Part shown: piece by piece, positions 1-6,376 of the stretch | Layout of the letters: the number at the start of each line of letters is the position of its first letter | How positions within the stretch are numbered: position 1 is the stretch's first letter | NCBI GenBank assembly: GCA_049509915.1 | Contig: JBEKZL010000324.1 | Span: 1-7,250 of the forward strand | Reading direction: 5' to 3' | Source of the DNA: JBEKYD01 sp049509915 | Lineage (GTDB): Bacteria > Acidobacteriota > Terriglobia > Bryobacterales > Bryobacteraceae | Length of the DNA stretch: 7,250 nucleotides | Made by a program: the position numbers and the translations under genes | Notes under the pieces: model-generated | What the model was told of the DNA's origin: nothing | The model's input: the letters and a program-made list of their open reading frames with translations, nothing else | The model's database searches: none

Positions 1-20
1 ACAGGGAGCCGGAGAGGTGA
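1..20 (+). CDS. Possible 3' tail of an upstream gene (partial)
   Basis: The frame beginning at base 3 reads R-E-P-E-R and stops at TGA 18-20. That TGA overlaps the GTG at 17-19 in a GTGA arrangement typical of translationally coupled genes. In bacteria allophanate hydrolase often follows urea carboxylase or its accessory genes, so such a partner is a reasonable guess, but 20 bases cannot identify the gene. The alternative is that this is non-coding leader sequence. Confidence 0.25.
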
Positions 21-1816
21 CCCTGGCGCCCACTTCGATTCCCCTGGATGTCGGGCGGCTGCGGGCGGCGTATAAGTCCGGCGCGGCGCGTCCTTCGGAA
101 GTCATCGCGGGGATCTATGAGCGAATCGGCTCATCGCCGCTGGAACCGGTTTGGACTTCAGTAGTGCCTCGGCGGGTGGCGCTCGAACGTGCACGGGTAC
201 TGGAAAACGATCCGCTGGGAACGGCGCGGCCGCTTTATGGCGTGCCCTTCGCGGTAAAGGACAACATCGACGTAAAGGGCTTGCCGACTACCGTCGGATG
301 CCCCGCTTACGCCTACACTCCTCAGCGCAATGCCACCGTGGTGCAAGCGCTCGTCGACGCCGGCGCGATTCCGATCGGCAAAACCAGTCTGGATCCATTC
401 GCTGCCGGGTTGGCGGCAACGCCGTCGCCCGATGGCGACTGTGCGAACGTTTTCGACGCGCGCTATCTAGCGGGAGGATCGAGCGCCGGCTCAGCTGTGG
501 CTGTGGCTTGCGGCCTGGTGAGTTTCGCGCTGGGAACGGACATGGCCGGCGCTGGGTGGGTGCCCGCCGCCTGCAATAATCTGGTGGGCTTGAAGCCGAC
601 ACACGGCCTGCTCAGCACCGATGGCGTAGTGCCGGCGTGCCGCAGCCTAGATTGCGTTTCCATCCTCGCCCACACCGGCTTCGGCGCGCACCTGGTTTGG
701 CTGGCGGCGCGCGGTTTCGACCCCGGCGATCCTTACTCGCGCACGCCGCGCATCGGGGAAGGCGCGGCGCCCTGGCTGGGTGGGCCGTTTCGTTTTGGCG
801 TGCCGCCCGCCGATCAACTGGAATTCTTTGGCGACGAGGAAGCCGCCGGGCTTTATCGGCAAGCCATCGCCGATATGGAGGGGCTGGGCGGCAGGCAGGC
901 GGAGATCGACTTCGCTGGGTTCCGCGCCGCCGGCGAGATCGTCGATTCCGGCCCTTGTGCTGCCGAGCGGCTGGCCGCTATCGGCCGATTTGTCGAATCC
1001 CACGGCTATGAAATACGCCCCGTGGTGCACGAGCTAATTACCGGCGCCCGGCGATTCTCGGCCGTCGACGCTTACCGGGCCGAGCACAAGCTGAGGGAAT
1101 TGTGCCGCGCCGCCGAAGCCGAGTGGTCCCGCATGGACATCCTGTTACTGCCCACTACCGGCACCGTCTACACGCGGGAGGCACTGGAAGCCGATCCCAT
1201 CTCCCTGAATAGCAACCTCGGCTACTACACCAATTTCGCCAATGTGCTGGATTTGGCCGCAGTGGCCGTGCCGGCGGGTTTCCGCCGCAATCGGGTGCCG
1301 TTTGGAGTTTCGCTCATTGGACCGGCCTTCACCGACGAGGCCTTATTGGCCTTGGCCGACCGCTTCCATCGGACCCAGGCCGCGCCGCCCGAGCCTCCCA
1401 TCGAGCTGGCCGGTTGCCGGCCGGGGTGCATAAATCTGGCGGTGGTGGGCGATCATCTTACCGGGCAACCGCTGAACCACCAACTCACCGAGCGCGGCGC
1501 CCGCCTGGTGCGCGCCTGCCGTACGGCGCCGCACTACCGTTTATACAAACTGGACGGCGCCATGCCGCCCAAGCCGGGACTGGTGCGCGACGACAGTTTT
1601 CACGGACCGGGAATCGAAGTGGAAGTCTGGGCCATGCCCGAGGATCAACTGGGCGGCTTTGTGACAGGGATACCCGCCTCACTCAGCATCGGGACGGTGG
1701 CGCTGGAGAATGGCGCCACGGTGCAATGTTCTATCGCCGAACCGTACGCGCTTCGCCACGCAACCGAGATCACCCAGCATGGCGGCTGGCGCGGCTACCT
1801 GGCGCAACATCGGTAG
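17..1816 (+). CDS. atzF: Allophanate hydrolase homologue with the nucleophilic serine replaced by alanine
   Basis: Family role: allophanate hydrolase is a cytoplasmic enzyme that finishes ATP-dependent urea breakdown after urea carboxylase, and also the s-triazine pathway, giving ammonia and CO2. The 599 residues match the usual length. Residues 1-455 are an amidase-signature domain: K81 in AVKDNID, cis-Ser S155 in GGSSAGSA, then GTDMAGAGWVPAACNN and VGLKPTHG. Residues 470-599 are the allophanate-hydrolase C-terminal domain (CINLAVVGDH, DDSFHGPGIEVEVWAMP, PASLSIGTV). The segment NLGYYTNFANVLDLAAVAVP (401-420) is typical of this subfamily. The expected motif is GTDTAGSGRVPA; here the Ser is A179 (GCT) and the following Arg is W181 (TGG). 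D310 stands where a Tyr is usual, while R318 is kept. Amidase activity is therefore probably lost, although the frame is intact and the C-terminal domain looks normal. The GTG start is chosen because GGGAG (4-8) lies 8 nt upstream and it overlaps a possible upstream TGA; the frame is open to the window edge, so an earlier start cannot be excluded. Confidence 0.9.
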   Translation: MTLAPTSIPLDVGRLRAAYKSGAARPSEVIAGIYERIGSSPLEPVWTSVVPRRVALERARVLENDPLGTARPLYGVPFAVKDNIDVKGLPTTVGCPAYAYTPQRNATVVQALVDAGAIPIGKTSLDPFAAGLAATPSPDGDCANVFDARYLAGGSSAGSAVAVACGLVSFALGTDMAGAGWVPAACNNLVGLKPTHGLLSTDGVVPACRSLDCVSILAHTGFGAHLVWLAARGFDPGDPYSRTPRIGEGAAPWLGGPFRFGVPPADQLEFFGDEEAAGLYRQAIADMEGLGGRQAEIDFAGFRAAGEIVDSGPCAAERLAAIGRFVESHGYEIRPVVHELITGARRFSAVDAYRAEHKLRELCRAAEAEWSRMDILLLPTTGTVYTREALEADPISLNSNLGYYTNFANVLDLAAVAVPAGFRRNRVPFGVSLIGPAFTDEALLALADRFHRTQAAPPEPPIELAGCRPGCINLAVVGDHLTGQPLNHQLTERGARLVRACRTAPHYRLYKLDGAMPPKPGLVRDDSFHGPGIEVEVWAMPEDQLGGFVTGIPASLSIGTVALENGATVQCSIAEPYALRHATEITQHGGWRGYLAQHR

Positions 1817-1840
1817 GGGCATGCCGGCCAGCTACCGATG
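1808..1840 (+). terminator. Perfect 9-bp inverted repeat over the atzF stop codon, terminator-like
   Basis: CATCGGTAG (1808-1816) and CTACCGATG (1832-1840) are exact reverse complements separated by 15 nt. The left arm contains the TAG stop. No T-run follows, so this is not a classic intrinsic terminator; it may slow or end transcription, or protect the mRNA 3' end. The rest of the 128-bp convergent spacer (1817-1944) holds only short weak repeats: GCCC/GGGC at 1876-1889 and AACAG/CTGTT at 1893-1914. I see no gene in it. Confidence 0.35.
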
Positions 1841-1944
1841 AACTTCCAAAGTTCCTATGAACCAGGCTTACCTCAGCCCCGATCAGGGCAACAACAGGCG
1901 GCGTTGAGGCTGTTAGTTACTCACTTAAAGCCACTAGCTTCGAC

Positions 1945-2658
1945 CTATTGGGCTCGGACGGTCAAGCGGCGGAGCGCAAATGGCGCTGCGATTAACGCTA
2001 CCAGTAGCGTACTCGCCCATGTCGCAGGCTCCGGCGTGGCGTTCGGAGGGTCAACTACGGGGACTCCGAACGTGAATCCGTTCCAATTCTCCGGGTTCGC
2101 GCCAGTCCAAGTCAAAGACGTGAACGTTCCGATGAATTGAATAACTCCGTCCCCTTCTGTGCCTGTCAGGGTTGTCCCGGAAAGGCTGAGGCACGTATCG
2201 CATCCCCAGAACCCATAGGAAGGCCCTTGCTCCAAAATCGACATCGACTGTCCCGAAGACAGGGAAAAGTCATATTGTGTGTCGATACCCGCTTGACCTA
2301 AACTCACAATGTCCATGACTGGGTTAACCACCGGTGTTCCGAAGGTGATGGTGTGCGTAGTGTCCGTGCCCAAAATCGCTATCATGTCCGAAACCGGGGG
2401 GTTATTCACAGCTGGGGCCGCGGTAAAAGTCGAAACCGGCTGGAAGTAATTGAACCCGGTCCCGTTCAACAAAGTGAACGCGATTTCGCCCGAGTAGTTC
2501 ACACTCACCGCTTCGGAGCCTACTGTAACGGTGCCGACAGCGCTGGCAGAAGTCGGCTGGGATGTCCACGTCGTCCAATCGACCGTAGCACCAAACAACA
2601 TGTTCGTAGAGCCGAGGATAAACATGGTTGCTACAACGGTCATCTTAAGTGCGCTCAT
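1945..2658 (-). CDS. PEP-CTERM sorting-domain secreted protein
   Basis: This is a 237-residue exported protein. Residues 1-24 form a signal peptide with a hydrophobic core (TVVATMFILGSTNMLFGA). The body (25-200) is rich in Thr, Ser, Gly and Val with little charge, typical of beta-rich secreted proteins. It contains one CDTC pair (C153, C156) and a TWTGANPENWNGFTFGV stretch (183-199). The C-terminus is a sorting signal: TPEPATW (208-214), a hydrophobic helix (215-228) and a basic end with RR. In other bacteria exosortase (EpsH/Xrt) recognises this tail, cleaves it and exports the protein, usually alongside exopolysaccharide; no exosortase lies in this window. The ATG is fixed by a perfect SD (AAGGAGG) 4 nt upstream. 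The gene is convergent with atzF and separated from the permease by its own promoter-like region, so it is probably a single-gene transcript. Its base composition looks less GC-rich than its neighbours. The function of the mature domain is unknown. Confidence 0.88.
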   Translation of the reverse strand: MSALKMTVVATMFILGSTNMLFGATVDWTTWTSQPTSASAVGTVTVGSEAVSVNYSGEIAFTLLNGTGFNYFQPVSTFTAAPAVNNPPVSDMIAILGTDTTHTITFGTPVVNPVMDIVSLGQAGIDTQYDFSLSSGQSMSILEQGPSYGFWGCDTCLSLSGTTLTGTEGDGVIQFIGTFTSLTWTGANPENWNGFTFGVPVVDPPNATPEPATWASTLLVALIAAPFALRRLTVRAQ

Positions 2659-2662
2659 TTGC

Positions 2663-2669
2663 CCTCCTT
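2663..2669 (-). promoter_or_regulatory. Strong Shine-Dalgarno site of the PEP-CTERM gene
   Basis: The minus strand reads AAGGAGG, a perfect anti-16S match, 4 nt before the ATG at 2658. It is the strongest ribosome-binding site in the window and settles the start of this gene. Confidence 0.8.
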
Positions 2670-2686
2670 AGGAAATGAAAGTACTC

Positions 2687-2713
2687 ATTATACATGGGTA
2701 CGCTTTCTCACAA
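2687..2713 (-). promoter_or_regulatory. Sigma-70-like promoter of the PEP-CTERM gene
   Basis: On the minus strand a perfect TATAAT (2692-2687) follows TTGTGA (2713-2708; four of six matches to TTGACA) with a 15-bp spacer. A 16-bp spacing with TTTGTG is an alternative. Transcription would start near 2680, giving a leader of about 22 nt that includes the SD. The -10 is convincing; the -35 is weak, so an activator may be needed. Confidence 0.55.
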
Positions 2714-2729
2714 AAGTTCTTTTCCTAGC

Positions 2730-2747
2730 GATAGTACTAGGATAGTA
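2730..2747. repeat. Two GATAGTA direct repeats with 11-bp period, candidate regulator site
   Basis: GATAGTA occurs at 2730-2736 and again at 2741-2747, separated by CTAG. An 11-bp period places both copies on the same DNA face. They lie roughly 50-67 bp upstream of the predicted PEP-CTERM transcription start, a usual place for an activator. An overlapping inverted repeat CCTAG/CTAGG (2724-2728 and 2737-2741) is also present. Nothing identifies the binding protein. Confidence 0.4.
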
Positions 2748-2751
2748 TCAC

Positions 2752-2778
2752 TAAGGCCCTAGTTATAGCTAGCCCTTA
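2752..2778 (-). terminator. Imperfect hairpin at the end of the permease gene
   Basis: TAAGG (2752-2756) pairs with CCTTA (2774-2778), then CTAG (2759-2762) pairs with CTAG (2769-2772) around a 6-nt loop, with a small internal loop between the two stems. It overlaps the permease TAA and has no T-run, so it is at best a weak or Rho-assisted terminator for the padR-permease unit. Confidence 0.25.
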
Positions 2779-5342
2779 TTCGTACCGCAAGGCCCTTTGC
2801 GGATCGATGCGGGAAGCTCGGCGGGCGGGCCAGAAGACGGTGGCCAGCAAGGTCACCAGGACCGCCAACGCAGCGGCGGCGAACGTGGGCGGGTCGGAGG
2901 GGCGGATTTCGTAGAGCAATCCCGCCAGCCATTGTTGCGCCCAAACGGCTCCGGCCAGGCCCAACATCAGACCGGCGCCGCCGGCGGCCAGGCCGTATCC
3001 CAGGAAGTGCGCCAGGATTTGCGCGGGACGAGCGCCCAGGGCAAGGCGCACGCCGATCTCGACGGTCCTCTCGCCGACGATCTGCGACACCACGCCGTGA
3101 AGGCCCACCATGGCCAGCAACAAACAGAGCACCCCGAATACGCTCACCAGAATTCCCAGGACGCGGCGGATTCCCAGCGATTCGCCGATGCGATCTTCCA
3201 TCGTGCGGACGTCAAAGACCGGCACCGAAGGGTTGGTTTGTTTCACCGCGCGGCGAATGAGCGGGCCGCCGGGGAGCGAGGTGCGCAGGACGATGGCGCG
3301 GGACGGAAAGAACCGCGTCTGCGCCACGGGGTAGTAGACGGTGGGACGGGAGTCGTGGTCGAGCGCGTCGTCGTGGATGGTACCGACCACGCCGACGATC
3401 CGCGCCTCGCCATACATGGCGATTTGTTCGCCGATGGGAGTTCCGTCGGGAAAGAAGCGCGAAGCGAAGCGGGCATCCACGACGCAGACGGGGGGGCGGT
3501 AGCGGTGTCGGAATCGGCGAGGGCGCGGCCGCGCAGCAAAGGAATGCGGAGGGTCTCGAAAAACGCAGCGGAGACAAAGTAGGCTTCGCCGTGGAACTCG
3601 GGCTGTCCGGGAAAGTGCTCGCGCCCGCGAATGCTGAATCCGCTGGTCAGGCCGCCTCCGGTGAAAGGAATAGGATAGGCCAAGGCAGCCGATTCCACGC
3701 CGGGGAGAGCGCGCAAGTTGCGGCCAAGGCGGTCGAGAAAACTCGGATCGTTGGCGGGCCGGAGCAGAAACCCGGTTGCCAAATGCGAGGGATCGAAACC
3801 GGGTCGAACCTGTTCGACGGCCCACAGGCTGCGCAGGAGTAAGCCAGTACCGACCACCAGGACCACTGCGGCGGCCACTTCGGCGGCGAGGAAAACATCC
3901 TGAAAACGGCGGCGCGAGGCACGGCTCATGGCTGCGGCCTGGTTGCGGCGCAGCAAGTGCGCGGCGGGTGCAATGCCGCTGGCGAGGCCGCAGGCCAGGG
4001 CGACACCCAATCCATACAACATGAGGCGGCGATCGAGCGAGACCAGTTCGAGCAGCGCTTTGGCGGGGATCGCCAGGCGGGTGAGCAGCGAAACCGCAAT
4101 GGCCGCGACGGCGATGCCGCAGGCGCCGGCCAGCGTACCCAGCAAGGCGCTTTCGATAGATAGCTGGCGCAGTACCTGCCAGCGCGTGGCGCCGACGGCC
4201 AGGCGGACAGCCATCTCGCGGCGCCGGCCGGCGGTGCGGGAAACCAGCAGCAGGGCCACGTTGGCGCAACCTGCCAACAACACTACCAGGGCCGCCGTCC
4301 ACAGCAGCCAAAGCGGGCGGCGGAGATCACCGGCGACGAAACGGGCGAAGGGCTCGAGATCGATGAAGTAGCCGAATTGGGAGAGATCGGCACCGTCAGC
4401 GTCGCGCGAGGTCTTCAACACCGCTACATAGCGGTTGACGCGATCGGCAGCTTGCGCCGGCGTGACGCCATCCCGTAAACGCGCGAAGATCCGCTCGATC
4501 ATGTTCCAGCCGCGCCGGTGCAGACGTTCCGGCGAGAAGACCAGCGGAACCCAGGCCTCGACAACGGCGGGAACGTGGAAACCGGGCCCGGCGACGCCGA
4601 CGATGCGATAGGGCCGGCTATCCAGCATCAGCTCTTTACCGACGGCGGAAGCCTCGCCGGCAAACTGCGCCTGCCACAGACCGTAAGAGAGAACCGCGAC
4701 CGATTCCTGGTCTTCCGGGCTAAAGAACCGGCCCGCCAGCGGACGCTCGCCGAAGACGCGAAAATAATCGGCAGTCACCGCGCGGCCCCGCATCCGGCTG
4801 GGCTGACCGCCCGTCTCGGCGGTCCACCAACGGCCTTCGGAAGCGGCTACGGCGCTGAAAGTGCCGGTCATGGACTGCAGCTCGCGGAATTCCACGGCGG
4901 AAGTTTCGCTGCCCTTCATCTGCAACTTCTCGATGCGCACGCTGGCCACCAGGATGTGCGCCGCGTCGCGGACTCCGAGCGGGTTCAGCAGAGCGGTTTC
5001 GAGCACGCTGACGATGGCGGTATTGGCGCCGACGGCCAGGCCCACAGTCAGCACCGCCGCGAGGGTGACCAGCGGCTGACGGCGGAGCAGACGGAGGGCG
5101 AAACGGGCGTCACGCAAGCCGGCATCGAGCCAGGCGAAGCCCCACTCATCGCGGCTCCGCTCGCGGGCGCCGAGGTCGTTGCCGAACCGGCGCCGGGCGG
5201 CGGCATGAGCGGCGACTGGGGGCAGGCCCTCGGCGCGAAGCTGGCCCTCGAGCATCTCGCGGTGGACGCCGATTTCGTCGGCCAACTCGCTATCCAGGCG
5301 GCCGCGAGCGAACCAGAAGCGGATCTGGTTCCAGAGCTTCAT
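2776..5342 (-). CDS. ADOP-family ABC transporter permease (MacB/FtsX type), frame broken at a C7 run
   Basis: Joined across one frameshift, this encodes an 855-residue inner-membrane permease of the acidobacterial duplicated-permease family, the expected length. Residues 1-85 are the ADOP N-terminal cytoplasmic segment (LDSELADEIGVHREM, RRRFGND, WLDAGLRDARFALRLLRRQP). Next come TM1 (about 90-115, VGLAVGANTAIVSVLE), a MacB-like periplasmic domain (about 120-335), an FtsX block (about 343-425, with RTAGRRREMAVRLAVGATR) and further TM segments near 440-465 and 485-505. A second periplasmic domain follows, and a second FtsX block ends in ERTVEIGVRLALGARPAQIL and RRASRIDPQRALRYE. Such proteins lack their own ATPase and probably work with a MacB-type ATP-binding partner encoded elsewhere. 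The ATG at 5342 has GGAGGG 3 nt upstream and overlaps the padR stop as ATGA. After residue P618, at seven consecutive C on the coding strand (3496-3490), the frame is lost; one more C restores VCVVDARFASRFFPDG. Without correction the product is 699 residues, the last 81 out of frame. Confidence 0.88.
3490..3496 (-). other. Homopolymer frameshift site in the permease gene
   Basis: The coding strand reads GCC CCC CCG in the upstream frame (A616-P617-P618). The downstream conserved protein continues in the frame CCC GTC TGC (P-V-C), which needs one extra C. The change may be a sequencing or assembly error, a real one-base deletion, or a -1 slip on C_CCC_CCG. I see no strong stem just downstream that would favour programmed slippage. 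Confidence 0.8.
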
Positions 5343-5671
5343 GCACCCTCCATCACGCGGGCGATGGCGGCCACGAGGTAACCGAAGTCGCGGGTTTCGC
5401 GCGCCAGTTGTTTGCGGCCGGCGGCGGTAAGGGAATACTGGCGCACCTTGCGGCCGGTATCGGACGCGGTCCATTCGGCCCGAACCCAGGCGTTGACCAG
5501 CAGGCGCTGCAGGGCGGGATAGAGCGAGCCCTCGCCGATGGTAAGGGCTTCGCCGGAGATACGGTGGATGTGCTGGGCGATGCCGTAGCCGTGATTGGGG
5601 CCGCGGGCGAGGGTCTTCAGCACCAGCATGTCGAGCGTGCCGGGCAGGAGATCGGGAGCGCGTTCAGCCAT
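5339..5671 (-). CDS. PadR-family transcriptional repressor
   Basis: This 110-residue cytoplasmic winged-helix protein has the length typical of the short PadR subfamily found beside ADOP permeases. PGTLDMLVLKTLARGPNHGYGIAQHI (residues 10-35) covers the first helices with the family HGYGIA motif. EGSLYPALQRLLVNAWVRAEW (47-67) is the recognition helix and start of the wing, and SDTGRKVRQYSLTAAGRKQL (70-89) gives the wing and the LTxxGRKxL motif. The last helix (90-110) would dimerise. PadR repressors often bind their own promoter and release DNA on binding a ligand; the ligand here is unknown. The stop TGA (5341-5339) overlaps the permease ATG by two bases, so the two are one transcript and translationally coupled. 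The ATG at 5671 has only a weak SD (ATAGG) nearby; GAGG lies about 12 nt upstream. Confidence 0.93.
   Translation of the reverse strand: MAERAPDLLPGTLDMLVLKTLARGPNHGYGIAQHIHRISGEALTIGEGSLYPALQRLLVNAWVRAEWTASDTGRKVRQYSLTAAGRKQLARETRDFGYLVAAIARVMEGA
5346..5351 (-). promoter_or_regulatory. Ribosome-binding site of the permease inside padR
   Basis: The minus strand reads GGAGGG, 3 nt before the permease ATG at 5342 and within the last codons of padR (V-M-E-G-A). Together with the ATGA overlap it decides the permease start and rejects the 44-residue longer reading that would begin at 5474 inside padR. Confidence 0.7.
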
Positions 5672-5675
5672 TGCC

Positions 5676-5683
5676 TATCGATA
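5676..5683. promoter_or_regulatory. TATCGATA palindrome at the padR start, candidate PadR operator
   Basis: TATCGATA is a perfect 8-bp palindrome lying 4 nt upstream of the padR ATG, about 14-21 nt after the predicted transcription start and in the padR-dinB divergent spacer. PadR proteins bind palindromes near their own promoters, so autoregulation is plausible. Eight bases is short and chance occurrence cannot be excluded. Confidence 0.35.
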
Positions 5684-5703
5684 CCTCGAAACCCGATGCC
5701 TTG

Positions 5704-5732
5704 AGTATGAAACGTGGGACTGGCGCTGTCAT
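5704..5732 (-). promoter_or_regulatory. Sigma-70-like promoter of padR and the permease
   Basis: On the minus strand ATGACA (5732-5727; five of six to TTGACA) and CATACT (5709-5704; four of six to TATAAT) are separated by exactly 17 bp. The predicted start is near 5697, giving a leader of about 26 nt. Both elements sit in the 98-bp spacer shared with the divergent dinB-like gene. Confidence 0.5.
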
Positions 5733-5769
5733 GGGTCCTGGCAGGGCCGGACGGTGCGAAACTGGAAGC

Positions 5770-6246
5770 ATGCCCAAGCAATCAGCCGGATCTCTGCGCT
5801 CGCACCTGGCCGAATTACTCCGCATGAAGGGCGCTCACCTGACCTTACACGCCGCGGCCGCCGATTTTCCCGCACACCTGCGGGGAGTAAAGCCGCCAGG
5901 GGCCCCACACTCGGCATGGCAACTGCTGGAGCACATGCGCATCGCGCAGGAAGACATCCTGGATTTCAGCCGCAATCCGGCGTACAAGGAGAAGAAGTTC
6001 CCCGACGACTACTGGCCGGCGACGGAGGCGCCCCAAAGCGAGGATGCCTGGGATGCCAGCGTGAAACAGTTTCAATCCGATTTGAAGGAGATGCAGGCGC
6101 TCATCGCCGACACCAAACACGACCTGCTGGCGGCGATCCCTCACGGCACCGGGCAAACCCTGCTGCGGGAAGCCCTGCTGGTGGCGGTCCACAACGCGTA
6201 TCACCTGGGACAGTTGATGTTTCTGCGCAAGACGCTGGAAACTTGA
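5770..6246 (+). CDS. DinB-superfamily four-helix-bundle protein
   Basis: This 158-residue cytoplasmic protein belongs to the DinB/YfiT-like superfamily, whose members bind a metal through three His residues; several are thiol-dependent transferases or hydrolases, but this branch has no assigned reaction. Helix 1 is SHLAELLRMKGAHLTLHAAA (11-30). GAPHSAWQLLEHMRIAQEDIL (44-64) carries H55. PHGTGQTLLREALLVAVHNAYHLGQ (124-148) carries H141 and H145 in an HxxxH pair, so all three expected metal ligands are present. The conserved-looking YWPATEAP (81-88) fits the subgroup. The start at 5770 is preferred because homologues as I remember them begin just before this helix; the SD is poor (GGAAG directly upstream). 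The frame stays open back to 5671, but that would overlap the divergent padR start. The gene is alone on its strand and no promoter is clear. Confidence 0.88.
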   Translation: MPKQSAGSLRSHLAELLRMKGAHLTLHAAAADFPAHLRGVKPPGAPHSAWQLLEHMRIAQEDILDFSRNPAYKEKKFPDDYWPATEAPQSEDAWDASVKQFQSDLKEMQALIADTKHDLLAAIPHGTGQTLLREALLVAVHNAYHLGQLMFLRKTLET

Positions 6247-6376
6247 CGCGGGGCTATCAGCAACGGGGCGAGGACGACGCTCGTGAAATGAGAGATGTGG
6301 CGCTGTGGGACCGTGAGACGGTTACCTAGCCACGTTTGTCGATTTCCTGGTCACAACTGATGACCCGCACAAGAGC
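6247..6376. other. Spacer without recognisable gene
   Basis: No convincing reading frame is seen on either strand between the dinB-like stop and the gene remnant. The only structure noted is a small hairpin, ACCGT-GAG-ACGGT (6310-6322), with no T-run; it is too short to call a terminator with confidence. Confidence 0.4.

Noticed and set aside
1838..2140. Plus-strand open frame of 100 codons after atzF
   Set aside because: Most of it is antisense to the PEP-CTERM gene, and neither its translation nor its start region looks like a gene.
2353..2745. Plus-strand open frame of 130 codons opposite the PEP-CTERM start and promoter
   Set aside because: It is antisense to a well-supported signal peptide, SD and promoter, and shows no domain.
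3440..3496. Programmed -1 frameshift in the permease as an established feature
   Set aside because: The slippery pattern C_CCC_CCG exists, but no clear stem or pseudoknot is seen downstream, and I know of no frameshifting in this family. Indel or assembly error is the simpler explanation.
2797..3582. Long plus-strand open frame opposite the permease
   Set aside because: It is antisense to conserved permease sequence, its translation is low-complexity and rich in Gly, Gln, Arg and Asp, and it has no recognisable motif. It is a by-product of high GC content.
4518..5381. 287-codon plus-strand open frame opposite the N-terminal half of the permease
   Set aside because: The minus strand carries the clear ADOP/MacB protein here. 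The plus-strand translation shows no domain and is compositionally odd.
5343..5474. 44-residue N-terminal extension of the permease
   Set aside because: It lies entirely within padR in another frame. The ATG at 5342 has an SD, overlaps the padR stop, and begins the typical ADOP N-terminus.
5671..5769. Upstream in-frame extension of the DinB-like gene
   Set aside because: It would overlap the padR start and promoter, and its translation is Gly/Arg-rich with no family similarity.
5595..6329. Plus-strand open frame of 244 codons overlapping the DinB-like gene
   Set aside because: It is a different frame of the same DNA, basic and low-complexity. The DinB-like frame carries conserved motifs and the His triad.
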